A stretch of DNA of 64,000 nt from Chloroflexota bacterium (GTDB lineage Bacteria; Chloroflexota; Dehalococcoidia; Bin125): NCBI GenBank assembly GCA_026707145.1, contig JAPOXK010000019.1, positions 42,046 through 106,045 of the forward strand. Direction: 5' to 3'. Of this stretch, positions 25,784 to 34,364 are shown piece after piece (position 1 is the stretch's first letter; each line of letters starts with the position of its first letter). The notes beneath the pieces are model-generated. The model was not told the DNA's origin. It was given only the letters and a program-made list of their open reading frames with translations, and did no database searches. The position numbers and the translations under genes are program-made.

Positions 25784-26614
25784 ATGCGGCCCGATTCGCT
25801 CGCCTCCTTTCCGAAGCGCCCAGTCCGCTCCGTGCCGGCGATTTCGAGCGAGCAGATGCGCAAGGTCGATCGGCTCGCGATTCGCGATGCCGGCCTCTCG
25901 CTGCCGCAGCTGATGGAGAACGCCGGGCATTCGCTGGCGCGGGTCGTCGACGCCTATCTCCAACGAGGCAGTCCGGCGGAAAGCGGGGCAGCGCCGCAGA
26001 GCTCCGAAGAGGCGCGCCACAAACCGATTCTCGTGCTGGCCGGCAACGGCGGCAACGGCGGCGGGGCGCTCGCCGCCGCACGCCATCTCCGCAACTGGGG
26101 GCAGCCGGTCCAAGTGGCGCTGAGCGCGCCGCCCGGCAACCTCAGCGAAGCGACGGCACAACAGCTGCGAACGCTACACAAAGATGGCCTGCGGGCACTT
26201 TGGCCAGCCGCGCCCGAGTTCGATGCGCGCTTTCCAGAGTGGCTGCAGGAAGCGAGCCTCGTTGTGGACGGCTTGATCGGGTACGGCCTGCGCGGGCCGC
26301 TACAGGGGGATCCAGCCGTGTTGGTGGAAGCAGTGCTGGATCGAGCGCCGCCGGTGGTCGTATCGCTGGACGTGCCCAGCGGTTTCGATGCCAGTAGCGG
26401 AGCGGGCGCAGCGAGCGGCGTGGTCGCGACCGCGACAGTCACACTGGCGCTGCCGAAGACCGGCCTCTTGCAAGGAGATGCCGCCGCCGCGGTCGGCGAA
26501 CTCCTGCTCGCCGATCTCGGGATTCCCGTCTACATCTACGAGCGGCTCGACATCGGCGGTGTCCGGGGATTGTTCGCATCGGGGCCGATCCAGCACTTGG
26601 TCGACGAGGAATAA
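25784..26614 (+). CDS. NAD(P)H-hydrate epimerase-like protein (YjeF N-domain)
   Basis: 276 residues from ATG 25784, upstream of the family start AISSEQMRKVDRLAI. One YjeF_N domain: LSLPQLMENAGHSLA, VVDGLIGYGLRGP and SLDVPSGFDASSG; the C-terminal ADP-dependent dehydratase domain of bifunctional Nnr proteins is absent. The phosphate-binding loop reads AGNGGNGGGA where GNNGGDG is usual, so the conserved Asp is missing and epimerase activity is uncertain. It repairs hydrated NAD(P)H in other organisms. It is the first recognisable gene after the c-di-AMP riboswitch. Confidence 0.75.
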   Translation: MRPDSLASFPKRPVRSVPAISSEQMRKVDRLAIRDAGLSLPQLMENAGHSLARVVDAYLQRGSPAESGAAPQSSEEARHKPILVLAGNGGNGGGALAAARHLRNWGQPVQVALSAPPGNLSEATAQQLRTLHKDGLRALWPAAPEFDARFPEWLQEASLVVDGLIGYGLRGPLQGDPAVLVEAVLDRAPPVVVSLDVPSGFDASSGAGAASGVVATATVTLALPKTGLLQGDAAAAVGELLLADLGIPVYIYERLDIGGVRGLFASGPIQHLVDEE

Positions 26615-26615
26615 G

Positions 26616-27350
26616 CTATCGCCCGGTCCGTGCGCGGCGAGCTTCGCGCCACTCGACCGCGGATCTCTCGGCGCGGCCTCCGTCGCTTCGCGCGTAGTGA
26701 CAGCGACGGCGCATGGGGCAGCGTTCACAAGCCGGCCGGCGGGCCGTGCAGAGCTGCGCGCCGAGGTCCATCAGGCCTTGATTGAAAGCCCACCCGTCGC
26801 GGCGGGGGAGCAGGGCGCTAGCGAGAGCCCAGAGTCGACGCTGCCGCTCGGCAGGCGAGTCGTGCTCGGGCAGAGTCCTGGCAAACCAGCGGGAGAGGAC
26901 ACGAGAGACGTTCGTATCCACGATCGGCTGCGGCCGGTCGTAAGCGAAGGTCATGATGGCGCCAGCGGTGTACCGCCCGACACCCGTCAGCTCCATAAGC
27001 TCCGTATGCGTCTCGGGGAGACGGCCGGCACGATATTCGACGGCGTCATCGGCAATGCGCTTAATCCAGCCACCTCGCACTTTGTAGCCGAGGGGATCCG
27101 TCACCGCCTTGACCTCCCGCAGCGAAGCGTGGGCAACGTGCTCGATCGTGGGGAAGCGATCGAGGAATTCCTCGTACACCTGGGCGACGCGCGGAACCTG
27201 CGTCTGGTGCAACATGATCTCCGAAACGAGGATGCGATAGGGGTCGCGCGTCCGGCGCCAAGGCAAGTCGCGCCCGTGCGCGCGAAACCAGCGCAGGAGG
27301 TTGCGGCGGTAATAGCGCAGGCGCGTCGGATCGATGTGAGCCTCTAGCAC
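26616..27350 (-). CDS. mutY: MutY-like adenine/mismatch DNA glycosylase, short form
   Basis: 244 residues. HhH-GPD glycosylase core with catalytic Glu44 (SEIMLHQTQV) and Asp145 (VDTNVSRVLSR), helix-hairpin-helix LTGVGRYTAGA (Tyr127) and a 4Fe-4S cluster Cys201-x6-Cys208-x2-Cys211-x5-Cys217. MutY proteins of about 350 residues carry a C-terminal NUDIX-like domain that reads 8-oxoguanine; here it is absent. It could therefore be a short MutY or a Mig-type G:T mismatch glycosylase. Convergent with the nnrE-like gene. Confidence 0.85.
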   Translation of the reverse strand: MLEAHIDPTRLRYYRRNLLRWFRAHGRDLPWRRTRDPYRILVSEIMLHQTQVPRVAQVYEEFLDRFPTIEHVAHASLREVKAVTDPLGYKVRGGWIKRIADDAVEYRAGRLPETHTELMELTGVGRYTAGAIMTFAYDRPQPIVDTNVSRVLSRWFARTLPEHDSPAERQRRLWALASALLPRRDGWAFNQGLMDLGAQLCTARRPACERCPMRRRCHYARSDGGRAERSAVEWREARRARTGR

Positions 27351-27468
27351 GGGTCTAGCGGAATCCTAAAAGGCCACACCCGCCGCGGCCAGGACCGCCC
27401 GCGCATCCCCTAGACTCGCGTCTAATGTCCCGCGCACCCGTTCCCGCCCGTCCGCTGCGACCGCTTCC

Positions 27469-28515
27469 GTGATCCTCGGGATCGGCCTGGCCATCGCCTC
27501 CGCGGCGATCTGGGCACTCTCCAGCACACTGCTGGCAAGTCAGATCAAGCGCGTCGACACGATCACGATCAGTGCGCTGCGTGCCTTCTGGGCGGTGCCG
27601 TTTTTCGCCGTCGTGCTCGTCGCGAGCGGCGCGACGGACAAGGTGACGGAGATCACGGTCAGCGACTTCGTGCAGATCCTCGGGCAAGGGCTGGTTGGTC
27701 CGACGATCGGAGACACGCTCTACGTCGCCGCGATCGCGATGCTGGGGATGACGCGCGCCTTCACCTTGACGACGGCGTTGTTCACGCTGCTGGCATATGT
27801 GTGGTCCGCGATCTTCCTCGGCGAATCGGTCTCCTGGCAGGTAGGGCTTGGGTCGGTGCTCGTGATCGCTGGCGTCTACCTGGTCGCCGTCTACGGCCGG
27901 CCCAACAAGACGCAGGCCTGCGAACCTCGCGCTGCCGGCCGGCGGTGGGGCCTCTCCATGCTGCGGCGTCCGCCCATCGCGGGCGGGAGCAGCCGACGGG
28001 CAGACCCGCCGGAGAGCCGCACGACGCCGGAGCCGGAATTCCACAGCGTCCGCGCCGTGCGGCTGCCGCTCTGCGGATCGCTTCCCGCCAGCTTCCGGAT
28101 GGGGCTCGTGTTGGCGCTCGTGGTCGGCGTGATGTGGTCGGCGTCGTCGGTGTGGTTGCGGGACATCTCTGCGGATTACGACGCATCGGCTGTCGGGATG
28201 GTGCGAGTGCCGATGATTGCGGCGATCCTGCTGTTTGCCGCCTGGATCATCCGCGACTCGGGAGTGCGTCGATGGAATGTGTCCCTGCGCAGCCACGTCG
28301 CGCTGGCTCTGTCGGGGATCTTCGGGACGGGGCTGACAACCCTGTTCTTCATCATCGCCCTGCAACGTATCGGCGCGGGCCAGACGGCGGTGCTGTTCGC
28401 GACTTCGCCGCTCTTCGCGCTGCCGATGGGATACCTGTTTCTGCACGAGCAGATCACTATTTGGGTAGCGGTCGGAACGGGGATCGCAGTCGTGGGGATC
28501 GTACTGCTGGCGTAG
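27469..28515 (+). CDS. EamA/DMT-family transporter with a central hydrophilic insertion
   Basis: 348 residues, GTG start at 27469; an ATG at 27425 is in another frame. Two EamA repeats of about five membrane helices each (IGLAIASAAIWALSSTLL and MGLVLALVVGVMWSASSVWL begin the halves). The halves are joined by an unusually long basic hydrophilic stretch at about residues 145-205, rich in Arg and Pro, where family members have a short loop. A metabolite or drug exporter by family; substrate unknown. Confidence 0.82.
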   Translation: MILGIGLAIASAAIWALSSTLLASQIKRVDTITISALRAFWAVPFFAVVLVASGATDKVTEITVSDFVQILGQGLVGPTIGDTLYVAAIAMLGMTRAFTLTTALFTLLAYVWSAIFLGESVSWQVGLGSVLVIAGVYLVAVYGRPNKTQACEPRAAGRRWGLSMLRRPPIAGGSSRRADPPESRTTPEPEFHSVRAVRLPLCGSLPASFRMGLVLALVVGVMWSASSVWLRDISADYDASAVGMVRVPMIAAILLFAAWIIRDSGVRRWNVSLRSHVALALSGIFGTGLTTLFFIIALQRIGAGQTAVLFATSPLFALPMGYLFLHEQITIWVAVGTGIAVVGIVLLA

Positions 28516-28751
28516 GGTTCGGTTGAGATCCGGTCGGCAGGCGCGCAAGTTCCCGCTCGCGCCCGGCAGCTACAGGCGCTGTCAATCGATCGGCGGCGCT
28601 CCGCTCCACGGAGCGCACGCAGACTGATCGGACGGCGCCGACGAAGCACTGCGAGCGTTTCGGAGCTGCAAAGGCCAGCAGCATCGGATCTTGCCACCAC
28701 CCAGCAACTGGGCGATTCATCACCCCGATCGCACCGGCTACCATCAAGGCG

Positions 28752-29780
28752 ATGACGCCCGCGTTGCTCCTGTGTGGTGGCCGCGCCACGCGCTTGCGCC
28801 CGCTGAGCGACGAGCTGCCCAAGGCGCTGATGCCGCTGGGCCCCACCTGCGTCTTCGAGCTACAGCTCCTCTGGCTGCGGCAGCACGGCGTCGCGGAGAT
28901 CACGGTGGCTGCGGGCGGGGCGACGGACGCGATCCAGGAGCGGTTCGGCCGGGGCGATGGCTTCGCGGTCAACCTCGCCTACGTTCCCGAGCAGGAGCCG
29001 CTCGGATCGGGCGGCGTCCTGCGCACGGCCGCTGCGAACTGGCGAGAGCCGTTCTGGGTGATCAACGGCGATGTGCTAACCGCGCTGGATCTCCCGCTCA
29101 TGGCGGAGCAACACACCGCAACGGGAGCGATGGCGTCGATCGCGCTTGCCGCAGTCGACGATGTGAGCGAGTTCGGCGTGGTTGAACTGGGACCGTGCGC
29201 GGAGATCTTGCGATTCGCGGAGAAGCCGGATCCGCGAGATGCGCCGTCCCGCTTCGTCAACGCGGGCGTGTGGCGGATCGAACCCGCCGCCCTCGCGCTG
29301 CTCCCGCCGAGCGGCTCTGCCTCGGTCGAGTACGACCTATTCCCCGCGATCCGATCGCAGGGAGGGCGGCTGCAGGGTTTCCTCGTCGACGGGTACTGGC
29401 TCGATCTGGGAACGCCGGAACGCTACCGGCGCGCGGCCATGGACCTCGTGGCTGATCGCGTGCCAACGCCGGGACGCTGGCCGGAGGTCAGGGACGGGCG
29501 ATTCATCGGCAGGAGATCCACAGTCGGAGACGCCGCGACGGTTACCTCGTCGCTCGTCGGCGCGCGCTGCGCCGTGCGCGCGGGTGCACGGATCGAACGC
29601 TCCGTACTGTGGGACGAGGTCGACATCGGCGCGGGAGCAACGGTGCGCGATTCGATCATCGGCAGCAGCGCGCGCATTGCCCCGGGCGTCACGATCGACG
29701 GGGCGGTCGTGGGCCAGCGGTCGCTGGTCACGCGGGACTTGGCGCCGGGGGAGCAGGTCCCCACGGGAAAGCGCGCCTAG
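28752..29780 (+). CDS. Sugar-1-phosphate nucleotidyltransferase with left-handed beta-helix
   Basis: 342 residues. N-terminal NTP-transferase: GGRATRLRPLS...LPKALMPLG (9-30; Lys24), INGDVLTALD for the metal Asp, FGVVELG and FAEKPDP. The motif has Ala where GG-x-GTR is usual. The C-terminal part (about 245-330) has hexapeptide repeats such as VGDAATVTSSLVG and IGAGATVRDSIIG. It resembles mannose-1-phosphate guanylyltransferases or glucose-1-phosphate thymidylyltransferases that supply nucleotide sugars for envelope glycans. Next to the sortase genes, it hints at a cell-surface neighbourhood. Confidence 0.88.
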   Translation: MTPALLLCGGRATRLRPLSDELPKALMPLGPTCVFELQLLWLRQHGVAEITVAAGGATDAIQERFGRGDGFAVNLAYVPEQEPLGSGGVLRTAAANWREPFWVINGDVLTALDLPLMAEQHTATGAMASIALAAVDDVSEFGVVELGPCAEILRFAEKPDPRDAPSRFVNAGVWRIEPAALALLPPSGSASVEYDLFPAIRSQGGRLQGFLVDGYWLDLGTPERYRRAAMDLVADRVPTPGRWPEVRDGRFIGRRSTVGDAATVTSSLVGARCAVRAGARIERSVLWDEVDIGAGATVRDSIIGSSARIAPGVTIDGAVVGQRSLVTRDLAPGEQVPTGKRA

Positions 29781-29955
29781 CTCCGAGCGAAGCCGCGACC
29801 TCCAACAGCAAGCCGATCCGGTAAGCGACACCCGGACCAACAGCCGCGACCCAGAGCGCCCGCGTCACCCGCGCAGAGACGCTCTCCTCGTACCGTCCGC
29901 AGCGGAAGCCGTAAGCGGCTTTGCCCACCCCCGATCAGCCGATAGGCTGGTAAGG

Positions 29956-30163
29956 GTGCCGCAAGCGGCACGGGCGGGCGAACGGACTGAGACCAACTCC
30001 CATGGAGGATTGGCGCGCGACCCTCAGCCGCTGGGTCGCAGGACCACTTCGACGACTAGCGCAGTGCCGCAAGCGGCCCGGGTGGACGAGCGGGCTACGG
30101 CCGACTCTCCCGGCAGACTGGCGGGCGTCCTGCAACCGTCTGGTCGCAGGACGGCTCTGGATA
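29956..30163 (+). repeat. Two-copy direct repeat, 108-base period
   Basis: Units start at 29956 and 30064, both GTGCCGCAAGCGGC, and stay alignable without gaps for about 100 bases to GGTCGCAGGAC. The period is a multiple of three; the first unit straddles the sortase ATG at 30002 and the second encodes residues 22-54, giving DWRAT...RWVAGPL and DWRAS...RLVAGRL in the protein. Confidence 0.8.
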
Positions 30164-31264
30164 CTGGCAACCATCGGCGGCGCCGTCGCCGTTTTCCTGA
30201 TCACGTTCGCGATCGTCGGCGCCCTACGAGGCGGCAACGACGCGCCCGCGCCTGCCGACGCCACTGCCGCATCGGCCGAAGCGGACCCGCCCCCGGCGGC
30301 GCCTCCAGACTCCGGCACGGTCGCGCCCACCGATCCCGTCGCAGCCCCGGCCGTCGCGAGCGACTCCGAAGAGGAATCAGCGCCGGACCAAGCGCCGGCG
30401 CCGGCACAGGAGCCCGGGACGCCGCCGGAGCCGCCAAGCGAAGAACCAAGCGAGACCCCGCGCCGCAACGTCCCGCTGCCCGCCTTCGACGAGTCGTCGC
30501 TGACCATGGGGAATGCCGGCAACCACGGGGCGATTTTGGTCGGCCCCGGGATCGTCGAGAGCAGCTCCCCCGGCCACAAGACGGATTGGGTCATGCTGAT
30601 TCCGTCGGCCCGGATCAAGGCGGCCCTAGTGCGGATCGGGTTGACGCCTTCACGAGCGCTCGGCGCTCCCGACAACCCCTACGTGATCGGTTGGTGGGAG
30701 AACGGCCCAGCGCCGGGCCAGTCCGGCAACGTGTTGCTGGCCGGGCACCGCGACTTCACCGACAAGGACGGGAACCAAGGGCTGGGCGTGTGTTGGTTCT
30801 TGGCGGAAATGCAAGAGGGCGACTTCGCGCTCATCCGTGACAATGCACAGGAGGTACACCACCTCTATACGGTGACCGAGGTCGTATCGCTGCCGTGGAA
30901 CTCCGAAGACGGCGTCGCCTATCTCGCCCCTTCGCCGGACCCAATCCTCACGCTCGTGACTTGTGAAGGGTCCTTCGACGAGAACACGCATAATTACTCC
31001 AACCGCCGCATCTTGGTCGCCGCGCTCACGGATTCGATCACGTTTGAGGAGTCGGGCTTCGAAGGCGACAACGGAATCTATCCCGGCGCCGCCGGCTCCC
31101 GCATCCAGCGCCCCAGCGACGAAGAGGACGACGGGGAGAGCGCGGAGCAAGACGACGAGGCGGCGAACGGCGGTGAAGGGGACGGCCGCGCCGGGGCGGA
31201 TGCGGGCTCGACCGATCCCTCATCCGGCGCAGCGGGCGGCGCAAGCGGCGAAGGATCAGAGTGA
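30002..31264 (+). CDS. Sortase (class E/F-like), long N-terminal tail
   Basis: 420 residues. A basic cytoplasmic tail with a duplicated DWRA segment (residues 3-50), membrane helix 53-75, then a long Pro/Ala/Glu wall-spanning linker (80-160), the sortase barrel and an acidic tail. Catalytic residues are His249 (LLAGHRDF), Cys321 (LTLVTCEG) and Arg335/336 (NRRILVAA). Sortases covalently attach proteins to the cell wall. ATG 30002 has no clear ribosome site, and the frame is closed by TAA at 29951. Overlaps the second sortase by 4 bases (GTGA). Confidence 0.88.
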   Translation: MEDWRATLSRWVAGPLRRLAQCRKRPGWTSGLRPTLPADWRASCNRLVAGRLWILATIGGAVAVFLITFAIVGALRGGNDAPAPADATAASAEADPPPAAPPDSGTVAPTDPVAAPAVASDSEEESAPDQAPAPAQEPGTPPEPPSEEPSETPRRNVPLPAFDESSLTMGNAGNHGAILVGPGIVESSSPGHKTDWVMLIPSARIKAALVRIGLTPSRALGAPDNPYVIGWWENGPAPGQSGNVLLAGHRDFTDKDGNQGLGVCWFLAEMQEGDFALIRDNAQEVHHLYTVTEVVSLPWNSEDGVAYLAPSPDPILTLVTCEGSFDENTHNYSNRRILVAALTDSITFEESGFEGDNGIYPGAAGSRIQRPSDEEDDGESAEQDDEAANGGEGDGRAGADAGSTDPSSGAAGGASGEGSE

Positions 31265-32142
31265 GCGACGCTCCATCCCGCGCCTCGCCTCGCGATCGAG
31301 ACGCCGCCGCAGGGAAACGCCGAGGAAGCTGGCTCGCATACGCCCTGGCGGCGGCCGGCGCGGTCGCGATCTTCCTCGGCGCCTTCTTCGCCACGAGCTC
31401 GCTCACCGGTGATTCGCAGCCGCCGGCCGGGAGCGCCGCGCCCGCGCCGCACGCTGCCGTAACCGGCAGCGCCGAGGCAGAAACGCCGGGAGACGCCGCT
31501 CCTGCGCCTCCCGCCCCCGTGCAGAATGCCCCAGCCCCAATCTTGCCGGAGATCGACCCGGCCGATCTCACACACGGCGGCGACGGATCCGCCGGCGCGA
31601 TCCTGGCCGGGCCGGGCATCGTGCCGAGCGTGGGCAACCGCACGCCGTACGAGATCCTGATCCCGCGAGCCAAGATACGGGCGAGCGTGGTGGGGCTGGG
31701 GCTCGCGCCCAACGGGGCCATGGGCGCACCCGACAACCCCGACGTCGTGGGGTGGTGGGCGGACGGCGTCCGGCCGGGCCAAGCGGGCAACTTGCTGCTC
31801 GACGGGCACGTGGACTACACGGACATCCACGGACAGAAGGGGCCGGGGGTCGCCTGGCTGGTTCGTGAGATCGCGGCGGGCGACGTGATCGTGATCCAGG
31901 ATGCGGAGGCGCGCGCCGCCTACATCTACCGCGTCACGGAGTCGTTGGCGGTAGCGGTCGACGATCCCACCGCACTCCGCTTCCTGCGCCCGACCGAGGC
32001 GGCGACGCTGACCTTCGTCACCTGCGAGGGATCGTTCGACCGCGCCTCGCTCAGCTACGCGGACCGGCGCGTCGTGCGGGCCGCGCTGGAGGCGACGGTC
32101 CCGCTCGGCGACGCGTCCCCGCCGCAGGCAGCGGACCTCTAG
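31261..32142 (+). CDS. Sortase (class E/F-like), second copy
   Basis: 293 residues, GTG start in the GTGA overlap. Membrane helix about 25-46, Pro/Ala linker to about 95, then a barrel with His183 (LLDGHVDYTD), Cys255 (LTFVTCEG) and Arg269/270 (DRRVVRAA). It matches sortase 1 through GAPDNPxVxGWW and GxPGQxGNxLL, so the pair arose by duplication, but lacks the long acidic tail. No LPxTG-type substrate gene was seen nearby. Confidence 0.88.
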   Translation: MSDAPSRASPRDRDAAAGKRRGSWLAYALAAAGAVAIFLGAFFATSSLTGDSQPPAGSAAPAPHAAVTGSAEAETPGDAAPAPPAPVQNAPAPILPEIDPADLTHGGDGSAGAILAGPGIVPSVGNRTPYEILIPRAKIRASVVGLGLAPNGAMGAPDNPDVVGWWADGVRPGQAGNLLLDGHVDYTDIHGQKGPGVAWLVREIAAGDVIVIQDAEARAAYIYRVTESLAVAVDDPTALRFLRPTEAATLTFVTCEGSFDRASLSYADRRVVRAALEATVPLGDASPPQAADL

Positions 32143-32185
32143 CGCACCGCCAGCCGGCCCGGCGCCCGCCGCCATCCCGCGAGCG

Positions 32186-32428
32186 CTAGCCCTCGACGAT
32201 GTCTCCCGCGAGCGGGTCGATGCGGACGCCGAGGCTCTCGACCCAATCGAGGCAGCGTTGCGTCTCCTCCGCTTCGCCCTCGACCTCCAGGATGACCCAG
32301 CCGAAGTCGTGCTCCACGTCGGCCATGCGGATGTTCGTCACCACCTGGAACGCATGCCCCATCTTGTAGATCACGGGCTCCTTGACCGCCTCGCCCTCGA
32401 ACGTCAGCCGGACGCGCTTCGTAACCAT
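32186..32428 (-). CDS. NIL-domain small ferredoxin-fold protein
   Basis: 80 residues from ATG 32428, with GGGAGG upstream. The single domain VRLTFEGEAVKEPVIYKMGH...FGWVILEVEGEAEE fits the NIL domain, found at the end of methionine ABC-transporter ATPases and in small ferredoxin-like proteins. It follows threonine synthase by 26 bases on the same strand, so it may sense an amino acid or partner with sulfur amino-acid metabolism. Confidence 0.75.
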   Translation of the reverse strand: MVTKRVRLTFEGEAVKEPVIYKMGHAFQVVTNIRMADVEHDFGWVILEVEGEAEETQRCLDWVESLGVRIDPLAGDIVEG

Positions 32429-32454
32429 GGCGCCTCCTCCCGAACGCGCGCAGC

Positions 32455-33690
32455 CTAGCGGGCGCCGGCTGCGGCGTACGCATCCTCGAACGAACTTACG
32501 CTGGCATCGACCGCGATCGGCGGCGCCAGCGCCCCCTCGACGGCCTCGACCGTCTTGAGGCCGCCGCCGGTGATGAAGGCGACCGTGGAGCGCTCGGGGT
32601 CCAGGAGCTCCTGGTCGAGCGCGTTGCGCAGCCCGGCGATCGTCACGCCGCCCGCGGTCTCGGCGAAGATCCCCTCGCACTCGGCGAGCAGGCCGATCGC
32701 CTCCACGATCTCCGCGTCCGTGGCGGTGACGCCGGCGCCGCCGGTCTGCTCCATGGTCTTGAGCGCGTAGAAGCCGTCGGCCGGGTTGCCGATGGCCAAG
32801 CTCTTGGCGATGGTGGCGGGCTTGACCGGCCGGATGTTGGTGGTGCCGGCGGCCCAGGCGGTGGAGATGGGCGAGCAGCCGGCCGCCTGCGCGCCGATCA
32901 TCTTGACCGGCGTCTCCTCGATCAGCCCCAGCTGGGCCAGCTCGCTGATGCCCTTGTGGATCTTGACGAAGAGGGCGCCGCTGGCCATCGGCACCAGGCA
33001 CTGCTCGGGCGCCCGCCAGCCCAGCTGCTCCACGACCTCGAAGCCGAGCGTGCGGCTGCCCTCGGCGTAGTAGGGCCGCACGTTGATGTTGACGAATGCC
33101 CACCAGCGGTTGTCCGCCAGCTCGGAGCAGAGGCGGTTGACGTCGTCGTAGGAGCCGTCGACCGCGATGATCGTGGGACGGTAGACGGCCGAGCCCACGA
33201 TCTTGCCGACCTCCAGGTCGTGCGGAATGAAGACGACGGCGCGCAGGCCGGCGCGGGCCGCGTGGGCGGCCACGGAGTTGGCGAGGTTGCCGGTGGAGGC
33301 GCAGGCCAGGGTGTCGAACTCGAACTGGCGAGCGCGGCTGCTGGCGACGGCGACCACGCGGTCCTTGAAGGACCAGGTGGGGTTATGGGTGTCGTTCTTG
33401 ATCCAGAGCTCGCGCATCCCCAGCCGACGGGCGAGGTTGTCCGCGCGCACGAGCGGCGTGAAGCCGACGCCGAGGTCGACGACGAACTCGCCGTCGACCG
33501 GCAGCAGGTCGATATAGCGCCAGATCGACTTGGGGCCGCCCTCGATCCGCTCGCGGGTCACCCGCCCGCGCAGGGCGGCGTAGTCGTAGGTGACCTCCAT
33601 GGGGCCGAAGCAGAAGTCGCAGGCGTTGACGGGGGCGAGCTCGGTTTCGTTCCCGCACTCGCGGCACAGCAGGGACGTGGCGAAGGACAT
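32455..33690 (-). CDS. thrC: Threonine synthase
   Basis: 411 residues from ATG 33690; the frame is open 46 codons further but similarity starts here. PLP Lys109 (TWSFKDRV), phosphate-loop ASTGNLANS, and a zinc-knuckle-like N-terminus with Cys9, 12, 24 and 27 (CREC...CDFC), common in bacterial and archaeal threonine synthases of this type. Converts O-phosphohomoserine to threonine in the cytosol. Cotranscribed with the NIL protein. The closely related cystathionine/threonine dehydratase fold is less likely given the knuckle. Confidence 0.87.
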   Translation of the reverse strand: MSFATSLLCRECGNETELAPVNACDFCFGPMEVTYDYAALRGRVTRERIEGGPKSIWRYIDLLPVDGEFVVDLGVGFTPLVRADNLARRLGMRELWIKNDTHNPTWSFKDRVVAVASSRARQFEFDTLACASTGNLANSVAAHAARAGLRAVVFIPHDLEVGKIVGSAVYRPTIIAVDGSYDDVNRLCSELADNRWWAFVNINVRPYYAEGSRTLGFEVVEQLGWRAPEQCLVPMASGALFVKIHKGISELAQLGLIEETPVKMIGAQAAGCSPISTAWAAGTTNIRPVKPATIAKSLAIGNPADGFYALKTMEQTGGAGVTATDAEIVEAIGLLAECEGIFAETAGGVTIAGLRNALDQELLDPERSTVAFITGGGLKTVEAVEGALAPPIAVDASVSSFEDAYAAAGAR

Positions 33691-33746
33691 CGGCGGACTC
33701 TCTCTGGCAAAGGGGTGGCGGGCGGCCGGGTGGCGGCCGGGAGGAA

Positions 33747-33769
33747 CGGGCCCTTCAGACGAGGGCCCG
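33747..33769 (-). other. Hairpin upstream of threonine synthase
   Basis: Perfect 8-bp stem CGGGCCCT / AGGGCCCG with a 7-base loop, 57 bases before thrC and overlapping the end of a 17-codon frame. There is no T-tract, so it is not a standard terminator; it could be part of an attenuator. Confidence 0.4.
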
Positions 33770-33808
33770 GCGCATCGCCATGCCGAGGGTCTCGTTGCGC
33801 GTACGCAT
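33755..33808 (-). CDS. Possible 17-residue leader peptide before thrC
   Basis: ATG 33808 to TGA, peptide MRTRNETLGMAMRRALV. Its stop codon lies in the loop of the preceding hairpin, the usual layout of attenuation leaders, and a TTGACA lies about 35 bases upstream (33847-33842). Only two threonines and no isoleucine run, so classic threonine attenuation is not supported; it could be chance. Confidence 0.25.
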   Translation of the reverse strand: MRTRNETLGMAMRRALV

Positions 33809-34364
33809 CTCGTGGAAAAGCGTCCCACGGAGCCGGGGTCCTGTCAATCGAGGGGTCCGCTCGAACGGACGGCGAACGGCGCGCCGCCCCTGCCGCCGGT
33901 AACCTATCCGCCGGCAACCCGGTACGGTATCGGGACGGCCGGCAGGGCACTCCGGCGCGGCTCTCGGACGGTGCGCCGGAGGGGCAGTCGCGGAGCGCAT
34001 AAGGACGGCTCAACGCCGATCTGCCTACCTCTGACTCGACGGCAGCGCGATCTCCCGGCTCTCTCGCAAGAAACGGGCGGGCCACTGCCATCCACCGCGA
34101 TGTTGGCGACTACGACCGGGAGGCCGGTGCGACCATGGAAACTCAGTCGCTCATCTTCAAACGGCGGCCGTCCGCGCTTTCGCAGTCCAGCAGAATGAGC
34201 GAGCGACACCGCTAGCGGGCTACACTTTGCGAATGATGGACGATATCGTTCGCACTCTCGCACACGTCTGTTCAGAAGGTGGCTTGCCCTAGCGTGCCAA
34301 CTTCCAGCCGGAAAGCAGAAGACTCCGCCGTCATCGGCACGGCGGAATCGACGAGGCGACCCTC
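33809..34364. other. Intergenic region between thrC leader and SodC-like gene
   Basis: About 550 bases without a supported gene. A minus-strand TTGACA at 33847-33842 is a candidate -35 for thrC, with a poor -10. On the plus strand, TACACT at 34221-34226 could be a -10 for the SodC-like gene. Several GC-rich inverted repeats (for example GCCGG...CCGGC near 33895-33920) are present; no known RNA family recognised. Confidence 0.35.
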
